DNA of 64,000 nt from Betaproteobacteria bacterium (GTDB lineage: Bacteria > Pseudomonadota > Gammaproteobacteria > Burkholderiales > Rhodocyclaceae), in assembly GCA_016703785.1 (NCBI GenBank), contig JADJBM010000003.1, positions 62,001 to 126,000 on the forward strand, read 5' to 3'. The notes under the pieces were generated by a model. The model was not told the origin of the DNA. It did no database searches and saw nothing but the letters and a program-made list of their open reading frames with translations. The position numbers and the translations under genes are program-made. Every line of letters starts with the position of its first letter. Position 1 is the first letter of the stretch. Shown here in pieces: positions 1 through 7,496 of this stretch.

Positions 1-790
1 TGAAGCCGCCCGCGTCGGTGGCCAGCCCGGAGCGTTTGGGCCAGGGCGGCGCAGCGCCGCCGGTGGCGACCAGGTTGAAGTTGCTCTCGATCTCCTCGCC
101 GGTGTGCAGGATCACGCCGTCGGGAAGGAAGGCCGCCACGGATCGATCCGGATAATACAGAATGCCGCAGGCAGCCAGTTGCGCTTCGAGCCGGCGCCCA
201 ACCCCGGCCGGATGGCCCGGCAGCAGGCTTGCGCTGGACGAGATCAACTGCAGCACGGCCCTGCCTTCGCGCACATGGCGGCGCAGGCGGCGGCGCAGGG
301 CGAGGATCAGTTCGACGCCTGCTGCCCCGCCGCCGACGAACGTGATGATGGTGCGCGGCCGCGCCCGCACATGCTCGACGAGGCTGTTGCAGCCCTGGAT
401 GAAGCGCTCGATGGGGCGCACCGGCAGCGCGTGCTGCGACGCGCCGGGCAGCGCACCCAGGTCGAGGACGGCGCCGGTGTCGATGGACAGCACGTCATAG
501 TCGAACGCCGCGCCGTCGCTGCAGAAGACGCGCTGTGCGGCTGGGTCGAAGCCGATGGCCGTGGCGCGGCGGTGGGCGACGCCGGCGCGGCGCGCCAGCG
601 CGTCGACGTGAATGAGGCAGTCGCGCAGGCGGTAATGGCCGGCCAGCCAGCCCGGCAGCATGCCGGAATAGACCTGATGCGGATGGGGCGAGACGAGCAG
701 TGTCTCAACGCTCGCCAATGGGCGCTGCGCCAGCGCGTCGAGCACATGGACATGACTGTGGCCGCCGCCCAGCAGCACGAGGCGCTTCAT
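1..790 (-). CDS. FAD-dependent pyridine nucleotide-disulfide oxidoreductase, SelD-associated type (3' end outside window)
   Basis: The visible 263 codons begin MKRLVLLGGGHSHVHVLDAL, a Rossmann FAD-binding start with the GGGHSHV signature of the oxidoreductase domain found alone or fused to the N-terminus of selenophosphate synthase SelD. A second dinucleotide-binding motif, FVGGGAAGVEL, lies near residue 150. The start is the ATG at 790, with a GGGAGG-type ribosome site about 11 nt upstream. The gene follows the VCBS-repeat gene by 23 nt in the same direction. The C-terminus lies outside the window, so a fused SelD domain cannot be checked. The family is related to NADH:quinone and sulfide:quinone oxidoreductases; the true electron donor and acceptor are not known. 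Confidence 0.8.
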   Translation of the reverse strand, partial: MKRLVLLGGGHSHVHVLDALAQRPLASVETLLVSPHPHQVYSGMLPGWLAGHYRLRDCLIHVDALARRAGVAHRRATAIGFDPAAQRVFCSDGAAFDYDVLSIDTGAVLDLGALPGASQHALPVRPIERFIQGCNSLVEHVRARPRTIITFVGGGAAGVELILALRRRLRRHVREGRAVLQLISSSASLLPGHPAGVGRRLEAQLAACGILYYPDRSVAAFLPDGVILHTGEEIESNFNLVATGGAAPPWPKRSGLATDAGGF

Positions 791-813
791 GGTTGCCCGG
801 CCTCCCCCGAGAT

Positions 814-1722
814 TCACCAGCGAAGGATAGCAAAGCGGCCGTCATCCAGGGGTATGACGATGCCCTTGCCGTCCGGCAGGCGGCGGAAGTCGCCGTCCGC
901 GTGCGCCGGCAGAAGGAAGGCCGCCAGTTCCCTGAAACGGCCGCCGCGAAAGGTGACGACCTTCAGCGCCCTGCGGTCGGCGGAGGGCAGCACGATGTCC
1001 ATGATGCCGTCGCGATCGACATCGGCCAGCGCGGAGAGTCCGATGTCCGTGGCGCCGATGCGGTGGTTGGAAAAGCTGCCGATGCGGCCCTTCTCGACGA
1101 GGTGGTCGCCGGCGACGCCATACACGGCCAGCAGTCCGCCGATGTGCGGCGTGAGCACGGCGATGATCTCCGGCTTGCCGTCGCCATCGACGTCGGCTGC
1201 GCCGACCGGGTTCAGCCAGCGGTTGGGCAGGCCGATCGGTTCGCTCGCCGCCATCATTTCCAGGCGGCCTTTCATGACATGGAAGACGGCGAGCGAAGCG
1301 CCCTTGTCCTGCAGGCTGCGCACGACGACCACCTGCTCGCGGCCATCCGGCATGAGGGAGACGATGCGCGGCGCGAGGTCCTCGAAGACCTCGCCCGGCG
1401 GCAGGCGGTAGGTCAGCGTGGCGCCCGAGCGCAGCGTGACGTTCAGCGCGCCGGCTTCGATGGCATCGCCGAGCACGCCGTGGGTGTAGCGCTCGGTCGG
1501 TTCGGCCAGCCAGGCCAGTGCGATGACCGAAGGGAATCCCCGTGGGATGTCGCGGCCGGCGGTGGCGCGCGAATGCGGCAGGGCGCCCTCCGGAAGCGGT
1601 GGCACAGGTGCTGCCGCCGCTGGCGTGGCGGAAACGATTTCCAGCGTTGGCGCGGCAGCGGCGGGAAGGGCATGCAGCGTGATTGCGGCCAGCAGCGCCG
1701 TGAGCAGTGTCAGGTATTTCAT
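814..1722 (-). CDS. secreted VCBS/FG-GAP repeat protein
   Basis: This 302-residue protein has a Sec signal peptide (MKYLTLLTALLAAITLHALPAAAA). At least two FG-GAP/VCBS-type calcium-binding repeats are visible as DVDGDGKPEIIAV and DVDRDGIMDIVLP. Such repeats form beta-propeller blades in secreted or surface proteins. The start ATG overlaps the stop of the upstream glycosyltransferase by 4 nt (ATGA), so the two are translationally coupled. Codons for IPRGFPSV coincide with a dispersed 27-bp repeat (1522-1548), so repeat DNA appears to have become part of the coding sequence. Function is unknown; the partners suggest a periplasmic role linked to the arsenosugar/selenium gene set. Confidence 0.75.
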   Translation of the reverse strand: MKYLTLLTALLAAITLHALPAAAAPTLEIVSATPAAAAPVPPLPEGALPHSRATAGRDIPRGFPSVIALAWLAEPTERYTHGVLGDAIEAGALNVTLRSGATLTYRLPPGEVFEDLAPRIVSLMPDGREQVVVVRSLQDKGASLAVFHVMKGRLEMMAASEPIGLPNRWLNPVGAADVDGDGKPEIIAVLTPHIGGLLAVYGVAGDHLVEKGRIGSFSNHRIGATDIGLSALADVDRDGIMDIVLPSADRRALKVVTFRGGRFRELAAFLLPAHADGDFRRLPDGKGIVIPLDDGRFAILRW

Positions 1723-2369
1723 GCAGCGGCTCCGGCCGGATGCGAGGGCTCGAGCAGCCCGCTGCCGAGCAGCCGGTCGTAGTCCTCGGCACGGTCCACG
1801 TCCCACAGCGGAGTCGGCTCGGCCCAGCGCCAGCCAAGCCGCTGCAGCCGTTCGCGCGTCTGCGCCATGACGCGCGGCGTGCCCCAGTCGACGCCGTCGA
1901 ACAGTTCCGGCGCAGTGCGCTGCAGGGCGATGAGGACGTAGCCGCCGTCCTCCGCCGGCCAGACGACGGCATCGTGGTCGTCGAGCAGGGCGGCGGCCTG
2001 CGCGAGGTGCGCAGTCGTCAGTGCCGGGCAGTCGGTGCCGACGAGCAGGACGCGGTCGTGTGCGTGAAGCAGCGCGTCGAAGGCGTGCAGCATGCGTGCG
2101 CCGACGTCTTCCCCGTCCTGATCGCGCAGCGGTATGGCGAACTTCGCTGCGCATTCCGCGAAGAAGGCATGGCGCGTGTCGGGCGCGCAGAACAGCGAGA
2201 CAGGCCCGACTGCCGCACCGGTCGCGGTGGCCAGCGTGCGCAGCGTGAGCCGCCGTTGCAGGGCCGCCGCGCCGTCCGCGCCGAGGCGCGGTGCCAGCCG
2301 CGTCTTGGCCGCGCCGGGCACGGGCGCACGGGCCAGCACCGCGACGGCGGTGTCAGGTTTTGGCCGCAT
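1719..2369 (-). CDS. TIGR04282 family arsenosugar biosynthesis glycosyltransferase
   Basis: The 216-residue protein matches the DUF2064/TIGR04282 family. It has the nucleotide-sugar-binding start VAVLARAPVPGAAKTRLAPRLG, the DXD-like segment LLVGTDCPAL and the family motif WPAEDGGYVLIAL, ending with PLWDVDRAEDYDRL. These proteins resemble CofC/MobA-type nucleotidyltransferases. In many bacteria they are encoded beside TIGR04283 and the radical SAM protein ArsS, which is why they carry the arsenosugar label. The first 17 nt overlap the TIGR04283 gene, showing operon organisation. The assignment to arsenosugar synthesis rests on gene neighbourhood knowledge, not on direct chemistry visible here. 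Confidence 0.85.
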   Translation of the reverse strand: MRPKPDTAVAVLARAPVPGAAKTRLAPRLGADGAAALQRRLTLRTLATATGAAVGPVSLFCAPDTRHAFFAECAAKFAIPLRDQDGEDVGARMLHAFDALLHAHDRVLLVGTDCPALTTAHLAQAAALLDDHDAVVWPAEDGGYVLIALQRTAPELFDGVDWGTPRVMAQTRERLQRLGWRWAEPTPLWDVDRAEDYDRLLGSGLLEPSHPAGAAA

Positions 2370-3051
2370 GGCCGTAGTCCCGTGCCAGCCGCGCCGGGTC
2401 GGCGCCGAAAAAATAGGCGAGGCGCAAGCGCCACATCAGCAGGACGGTGCGCCAGAAGCCCCACTGGTCCCAGCGACGGCCGGAGGTGCGCACGCATGGC
2501 CGCAGGCAAACGGGCCGGCCGAGGCGCTTGAGCGCGCGGCTCAGCGCGATGTCCTCCATGAGCGGAATGGCGGGGAAGCCGCCGCAGGCCGCGAAGGCGG
2601 CGCGGCTGACGAACATCGCCTGGTCGCCGGTGGCGATGCCGGTGAGGCGAGAGCGCAGGTTCATGAGGCGGGCGATCAGCGGCAGCAATGGATGGCGGCC
2701 TTCGATGGCGACGTCGAAGCGGCCCCAGACCGCGTCGCCTGCAAGCGCCTTGCCGACGAGGCGGTCGGCGTCCGGCGGCAGGCGCGTGTCGGCGTGCAGG
2801 AAGAGCAGGGTCTCGCCGCGCGCGACGGCGGCGCCGGCGTTCATTTGCCGTGCGCGGCCGCGCGGGGCGGCGACGACGCGGTCGGCATGCGGCTGCGCCA
2901 GCGCCACCGTGCCGTCGTTGCTGCCGCCGTCGGCGACGATGATATCGACGCCGCGCGCGCGCAGCGGGGCGAGGGCGCAGAGCTGCGCTTCGATGCCGTC
3001 CGCTTCGTTCAGCGCCGGCACGATGATGGACAGGGCGGGCGTGAACTTCAT
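2353..3051 (-). CDS. TIGR04283 family arsenosugar biosynthesis glycosyltransferase (GT2 fold)
   Basis: This is a 232-residue GT-A/GT2 glycosyltransferase. It shows the N-terminal SIIVPALNEADG strand, DIIVADGGSNDGT, and the HADTRLP segment that carries the DXD-type metal site, followed by MEDIALSRALKRLG. It is the usual partner of the TIGR04282 protein just downstream. I chose the ATG at 3051 (MKFTPALS) because it overlaps the stop of the DUF3047 gene by 4 nt (ATGA). A start four codons earlier at 3063 is also open. The likely role is transfer of a sugar to an arsenic- or selenium-containing acceptor, by family context only. Confidence 0.85.
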   Translation of the reverse strand: MKFTPALSIIVPALNEADGIEAQLCALAPLRARGVDIIVADGGSNDGTVALAQPHADRVVAAPRGRARQMNAGAAVARGETLLFLHADTRLPPDADRLVGKALAGDAVWGRFDVAIEGRHPLLPLIARLMNLRSRLTGIATGDQAMFVSRAAFAACGGFPAIPLMEDIALSRALKRLGRPVCLRPCVRTSGRRWDQWGFWRTVLLMWRLRLAYFFGADPARLARDYGHAAKT

Positions 3052-3785
3052 GTCGAAGGGCACGCCGCATCGCGCTCGATGAAACGGAAATCGGCGAAGC
3101 CGGCGCGCGCCTCCTCGCCGGTGTTGTCCGTGTCGCTGGCCAGCGCCATTCCGGTGAGGCGGGCGGGCGCATGGCCGAAGGCGCGCTGAAAGTCAGCCGC
3201 CACGTCACGGCGCTCGTCGACCCAGCGCCCGGCTTCCGTGCCGCCCGTGCGCAGCACCAGCATGCGCGCGCGGTCGGTGTAGGCGTTCGGCTGCCAGGTG
3301 CCGACCGGATGGCGATTGTCCCAGATGTAGTTGACGGCGGCGTCCGGCACATGGTTGCCGCGCAGCGCGCGCGCCATGCCTAGCCCCATGCGAGTTGCAA
3401 AACTCAGCGTGTCGGTGGGCACGTCGAAGCTCAGATAGACGCGGGCGGCATAGTCGTCGCCCGATTTCTGTGTCATGTCGGCCGCCTCGAGCGGGGCATC
3501 GATGCGCCAGCGCCAGCACAGCATTGGCGTCCTGGCGAAATCGACCTGCAGCGGCCGCGCCAGCAGCGCCATGCTGTTGACGGCATGGGCCTCCACGGCG
3601 CGCACGCCATCCCATTCGCGCAGGCGGTAGCGGGTCGGCGGCACCTTGTCGTCCAGGCGCTCCACCTGCCACGGCGCCGGCATGGCGCCGCCCGCGTCGG
3701 GCAGGAAGCGGCCGACCCAGACTGGCTCGGCCAGCAGGGGCAGCGGCAGCAGCAGGGCGCAGGCGGCCATCATGCGGCGTTTCAT
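3048..3785 (-). CDS. DUF3047 domain-containing secreted protein
   Basis: A 245-residue protein starts MKRRMMAACALLLPLPLLAE, a short Sec signal peptide. The rest matches the DUF3047 family, with the recognisable core LCWRWRIDAPLEAADMTQKSGDDYAARVY, shown here by its parts CWRWR and KSGDDYAARVY, plus VPDAAVNYIWDNRHP. The family is periplasmic and uncharacterised. I chose the ATG at 3785 because it begins the signal peptide; a TTG at 3800 is also in frame. It lies 11 nt after the EAL-domain gene and overlaps the next gene by 4 nt, so it belongs to the same operon. Confidence 0.8.
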   Translation of the reverse strand: MKRRMMAACALLLPLPLLAEPVWVGRFLPDAGGAMPAPWQVERLDDKVPPTRYRLREWDGVRAVEAHAVNSMALLARPLQVDFARTPMLCWRWRIDAPLEAADMTQKSGDDYAARVYLSFDVPTDTLSFATRMGLGMARALRGNHVPDAAVNYIWDNRHPVGTWQPNAYTDRARMLVLRTGGTEAGRWVDERRDVAADFQRAFGHAPARLTGMALASDTDNTGEEARAGFADFRFIERDAACPST

Positions 3786-3796
3786 CGCGCGCACCG

Positions 3797-6073
3797 TCAA
3801 TGCCTTGCCGCCTGCCCAATTGCAGGCCGCGCGCCCAGCAGGGCGGGGATGTCCTGCGCAGGCAGCGGTTTACTGAACAGGTAGCCCTGCATTTCCTCGC
3901 AGTCGTACGACTTCAGCAGGGCCGCCTGCGCTTCAGTCTCGACGCCTTCGGCGATCACCCGCAGGCCAAGGGCGTGGCCCAGCGCGACCACGGACTGGAC
4001 GATGGCGGCGTCGTTGCCGTCCTCCGCCATGTTGCGCACGAAGGACTGGTCCACCTTGATCTTGTCGAGGGGAAAGCGCTTCAGGTAGGCGAGGGACGAA
4101 TAGCCGGTGCCGAAATCGTCGATGGACAGATGCACGCCGATGGCCTTCAGCTCCTGCATGATGGCGACGGACGACTCGACATCCTGCATGGCGGCGCTTT
4201 CCGTCACTTCGAGTTCGACGTGCTGCGGCGCCATCCCGGTTTCCGCCATGACGCGGCGAACCAGCCCGGGCAGGCGCTTGTCGCGGAACTGGCGCGGCGA
4301 GAGGTTGATCGCCATCGTCATCGCCGGCCCGCCGTCCGCCTGCCATGGCCGGGCCTGGGCGCAGGCGGTGCGCAGCACCCATTCGCCGATCGGCACGATC
4401 AGGCCGGTTTCCTCGGCGAGCGGAATGAAGTGGGCCGGCGACACCATGCCGCGCTGGGGATTGCGCCAGCGCGCCAGCGCCTCGACGCCGACAATGCGGC
4501 CCGCCATGTCGACCTGCGGCTGGTAGTGCAGTTCCAGCTCGTCGCGGACAAGGGCCTGGCGCAACTCGTGTTCCAGCTCGAGCCGGTCCAGCGCCCGCAC
4601 GTTCATTTCCCGCGAGTAGAACTGGAGGCTGTTGCTGCCGTCGCGAATCGCCTTCTGCAAGGCGCTTTCGGCGTTGCGCACCAGCGTGTCGGCATCCGTG
4701 CCGTCCTGCGGAAAGCAGGCGGCGCCGATGCTGAACGTGACGAACAGCTCGCGTCCTTCCACCTGCAAGGGCGTTTCCGCTGTGGCGATGACACGCTCCA
4801 CCAGGCGCGAGACGGACTCCGGCGTGGCCTCGCCGCTGATCAGCATGGCGAACAGATCGCCTTCGAAGCTGTACAGCTCGCAACGCGCCGCATGGCCGCC
4901 ATCAAGCTCCTGCAGCGCGGCCAGGCGCTGCGCGGCGGCGACCAGAACGCGCTCCCCGAGGGCCGGCCCCAGGCTCTCGTTGATGCGCCTGAAACGGTCC
5001 AGGCTGAGCATGACGGCCGCGCCGCCCCGGTCGCCGTGCGCCGCCTCGGCCAGATCGTCGAAGAAGCGGCGACGGTTCGGCAGCCCGGTCAGGTCGTCGT
5101 GGTAGGCGAGGAAGACCAGACGCTCTTCGGCGCGCTTGCGCTCGGTGATGTCGGACAGGTAGGCATGAAAGACATCGTAGTCTTCGAGATGGTGAACCCG
5201 GCAGTCGAGCGTGCGGCCGTGCGCCTCGTACTGCCAGCTTTCCTGCCGTGCGCCGGAGGCCTTGAGGGCGGCCAGGCGCTGCGGCAGGTCCGCCGGGAAC
5301 AACGCTTGCGCCCCCTGCACTTCCACGCCCAGGCGCCGCACCATGTCGATGGCCCCGGGATTGGCATACGCGATCGACCCGTCCGCGCCCAGACTGAAGA
5401 CGGGGCTGGGATTACGCGCCGGGAACATGGCCAGTCGCCTGCGCGCCACGCCCTCGGCGAGATAGGCGCGGGCGAAATAGCCGCCGACCAGCGCCACGCC
5501 CAGCAGCGCGGCACTGAAGGCGATGACCCAGGCGTAGATGCGGGCGATGGCCTCTTCGGCCCGGGTGCCGCGCCTGACGACCTCTTCTCGCACCGCACTC
5601 GCCAACTGCTCGGCATTGCCGTTGATCTGGATGCACAGCGTGGTGATGTCGCGCAGCAGGCCGCGTGCGCGTGCGGGATCGGGGCGATCGTGCAACGCTT
5701 CGTCCAGCTGGCCGACCAGCGACTTGATCGGCGGGTACTGCATCTCGATCTGCGCCAGCCTGTCATTGCCGGGAAAGGCGGTGCGCAGGGTCTGCAGCCC
5801 CCCGGCGATCGCCTCCTCGTTGTTCCGCTTGCGCTCGCGGAAAAATGCGCGGTCGCGGAAGACGTAATTCTCGTAGGCGATCGGCTCGATGGCGACCACT
5901 TCCGCCTTGAAGGTTTCGAGCGTCTTGAGGAGGCGGACGTCGCGCTCCACCAGTCCGCGCGTGGCGCTGACCGCAATGCTGCCCTGGTGGATGACCAGCG
6001 CGGACAAGGCGACGCCGCCGGCGAATATCGCCGCGTAGAGCGCGATCACCGTCTGCCGCGGGCTGACTTTCAT
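3797..6073 (-). CDS. membrane-bound PAS-GGDEF-EAL protein, probable c-di-GMP phosphodiesterase
   Basis: The 758-residue protein has two transmembrane helices (about 8-28 and 180-202) enclosing a periplasmic sensor region. A PAS domain (about 210-312), a GGDEF domain (about 320-490) and an EAL domain (about 495-745) follow. The GGDEF site has decayed to FEGDL at 403-407, so cyclase activity is unlikely. The EAL domain keeps EAL at 531-533, the NLS, EVTES and DDFGTGYSS motifs, and the K of KVDQSF expected of an active c-di-GMP hydrolase. The dead GGDEF domain may bind GTP as an activator, as in related enzymes. It starts 12 nt after the peroxiredoxin-like gene, so the sensed signal may be redox-related. 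Confidence 0.9.
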   Translation of the reverse strand: MKVSPRQTVIALYAAIFAGGVALSALVIHQGSIAVSATRGLVERDVRLLKTLETFKAEVVAIEPIAYENYVFRDRAFFRERKRNNEEAIAGGLQTLRTAFPGNDRLAQIEMQYPPIKSLVGQLDEALHDRPDPARARGLLRDITTLCIQINGNAEQLASAVREEVVRRGTRAEEAIARIYAWVIAFSAALLGVALVGGYFARAYLAEGVARRRLAMFPARNPSPVFSLGADGSIAYANPGAIDMVRRLGVEVQGAQALFPADLPQRLAALKASGARQESWQYEAHGRTLDCRVHHLEDYDVFHAYLSDITERKRAEERLVFLAYHDDLTGLPNRRRFFDDLAEAAHGDRGGAAVMLSLDRFRRINESLGPALGERVLVAAAQRLAALQELDGGHAARCELYSFEGDLFAMLISGEATPESVSRLVERVIATAETPLQVEGRELFVTFSIGAACFPQDGTDADTLVRNAESALQKAIRDGSNSLQFYSREMNVRALDRLELEHELRQALVRDELELHYQPQVDMAGRIVGVEALARWRNPQRGMVSPAHFIPLAEETGLIVPIGEWVLRTACAQARPWQADGGPAMTMAINLSPRQFRDKRLPGLVRRVMAETGMAPQHVELEVTESAAMQDVESSVAIMQELKAIGVHLSIDDFGTGYSSLAYLKRFPLDKIKVDQSFVRNMAEDGNDAAIVQSVVALGHALGLRVIAEGVETEAQAALLKSYDCEEMQGYLFSKPLPAQDIPALLGARPAIGQAARH

Positions 6074-6085
6074 GCGTCTTCCCGT

Positions 6086-6613
6086 TCAGGCCTCGCCGCG
6101 CGCCGGGTAGTCGTTCTTGATGACGAAATCCAGCCCGCCGAGGATCTCCCGGAAATGCGGCCGCGCGAAGGGCATGGTGCTGGTCGAGCCCCAGTAGAGC
6201 GTGCCGTCCGGGCGCACGAGGAACAGCCCCGGCTCGCTGAACAGCGCCGGCTCCTCGATGCCGGCCGAGGTCTTGCCGCGGCTGGTCGATACATACAGCC
6301 CCCAGCTGCGCGCCATCTCGATCGACAGGCCGTAGCCGAGGTTGAGGTTCGCCAACCCCCAGTTGTCGCGCGCCGCCTCGGCGCGATCGCGCGTGTCGCT
6401 GCTCAGGACCTGGATGCCGGTGCCGCGCGCGGCGAACTCGGCGACGAGCTTGTCCAGCTCGCTGACATAGGTCTTGCAGATCGGGCAATGCAGGCCGCGG
6501 TAGAACACGACCAGGGTGAAGCGCTCGGGTTTCTGCGCGGCGAGGTCCCAGTCGCCGGCCAGCGTCGATACGCGCAGGGCGGGAACGGGTTGTCGGGGCA
6601 TGAGTCGGGACAT
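6086..6613 (-). CDS. peroxiredoxin-like (AhpC/TSA) redoxin family protein
   Basis: This 175-residue thioredoxin-fold protein has VVFYRGLHCPICKTYVSEL with a C43-x-x-C46 pair at the active-site position, and ends with a typical redoxin strand around FLVRPDGTLYWGS. Peroxiredoxin-like proteins of this kind accompany the arsenosugar genes in other genomes. The second ATG (6613) is the likely start because an AGGAGG site sits 7 nt before it, whereas the first ATG (6619) would be only 1 nt away. The probable substrate is a peroxide or organic hydroperoxide. The promoter region upstream contains a dispersed palindromic repeat. Confidence 0.8.
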   Translation of the reverse strand: MSRLMPRQPVPALRVSTLAGDWDLAAQKPERFTLVVFYRGLHCPICKTYVSELDKLVAEFAARGTGIQVLSSDTRDRAEAARDNWGLANLNLGYGLSIEMARSWGLYVSTSRGKTSAGIEEPALFSEPGLFLVRPDGTLYWGSTSTMPFARPHFREILGGLDFVIKNDYPARGEA

Positions 6614-6630
6614 GATCATGCCTCCTGCTG

Positions 6631-6691
6631 GGCCGCCCCGAAGGGGGCATGCGCCCCCTCGGGGGGCAGCGAACGAAGGTGAGCGTGGGGG
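6631..6691. repeat. dispersed GC-rich palindromic repeat, family 2, copy A
   Basis: This intergenic element contains nested palindromes (GCCCCGAAGGGGGC and GCCCCCTCGGGGGGC) followed by CAGCGAACGAAGGTGAGCG. A second copy lies at 12867-12923. The shared part is CTCGGGGG(G)CAGCGAACG followed by GTGAGCGTGGGG. The element fills most of the gap between the DUF1223 and peroxiredoxin genes and could fold into a strong hairpin in the transcript. Confidence 0.75.
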
Positions 6692-6722
6692 TACATATGA
6701 TTGCTCCTCTCTGTACTTATGG

Positions 6723-7496
6723 TTATGAACTGCAGTTGGCAACGACAATGGCGACGGCCTGCAGCACCTCGCCGCTGTCGGCATCCTGGACGAAGGCGGC
6801 AACGCCGGCACGGGTGAAGTCTATTCCGTCGCGCGGCCTGAATGTTTGCCTGTGCGCGATGCGCCCGTCGGCGCCGACCGGCAGCGGCCCGATCCACTCG
6901 CGCACGACGAAATCATGCTGCAGCCGCGCGCCGCGATTCTCGCCGGCCTCGACGGCGCTGCTCAGGCCGTTCTCATACAGGGCGAGATAGGCCTCGCTGC
7001 GACCCTTGCGCGGCAGGACTTCGCCCGTCAGCCGGGCGGCCCAGCCGTCGGCCTTCTTGTCTACGGCCAGCGCAAGTTTCGCCTGCAGCGGCCGGCCGGT
7101 GGCCTTGCGCACGGCATCGTCGAACGCGGCCGCGCTGTGCCAGGTGCGGAAATCGCGGCCGTTCAGCATCACCTGTGGCGTATAGACGACCCGTCCGCCG
7201 CCACGGTTGACCATGTCGCGCTGGCGCTGGCTGAAGCGCGCCTGGGCAAAACGGTCGCGCCAGCCAATATAGTCCCAGTAGTCGACATGCAGCGCCAGCG
7301 GCACGAACTTGCCCGGGACCTGCTGCGACAGCCAGCGGTCGGCCGGCGGGCAGCTGCTGCAGCCTTCCGAGGTGTACAGCTCGACCAGCGGCACGGATTG
7401 TGTCTCGGCGCGCGCCACGCATTCGGCCGCTGCTGGTGCGGTGGTCAGGATCGCTCCAGCGAAAGTCAGCCCCCACAGGACGGCGGCTGCTTTCAT
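6723..7496 (-). CDS. DUF1223 family secreted thioredoxin-like protein
   Basis: The 257-residue protein has a signal peptide (MKAAAVLWGLTFAGAILTTA) and the DUF1223 signature VELYTSEGCSSCPPADRWL, with a C46-x-x-C49 redox pair, then HVDYWDYIGWRD and YTPQVMLNGR. The family adopts a thioredoxin fold in the periplasm; its substrates are not established. The start at 7496 overlaps the stop of the upstream disulfide reductase fusion by 4 nt (ATGA). Its position between two redox enzymes suggests it shares their thiol chemistry. Confidence 0.85.
   Translation of the reverse strand: MKAAAVLWGLTFAGAILTTAPAAAECVARAETQSVPLVELYTSEGCSSCPPADRWLSQQVPGKFVPLALHVDYWDYIGWRDRFAQARFSQRQRDMVNRGGGRVVYTPQVMLNGRDFRTWHSAAAFDDAVRKATGRPLQAKLALAVDKKADGWAARLTGEVLPRKGRSEAYLALYENGLSSAVEAGENRGARLQHDFVVREWIGPLPVGADGRIAHRQTFRPRDGIDFTRAGVAAFVQDADSGEVLQAVAIVVANCSS

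Noticed and set aside
5005..5012. Active diguanylate cyclase in the GGDEF-EAL protein
   Set aside because: The signature motif reads FEGDL instead of GGDEF/GGEEF, so only the phosphodiesterase is credited.
3800..6682. Open plus-strand frame of 960 codons across the EAL gene
   Set aside because: It is antisense to a well-supported GGDEF-EAL protein and shows no family motif.
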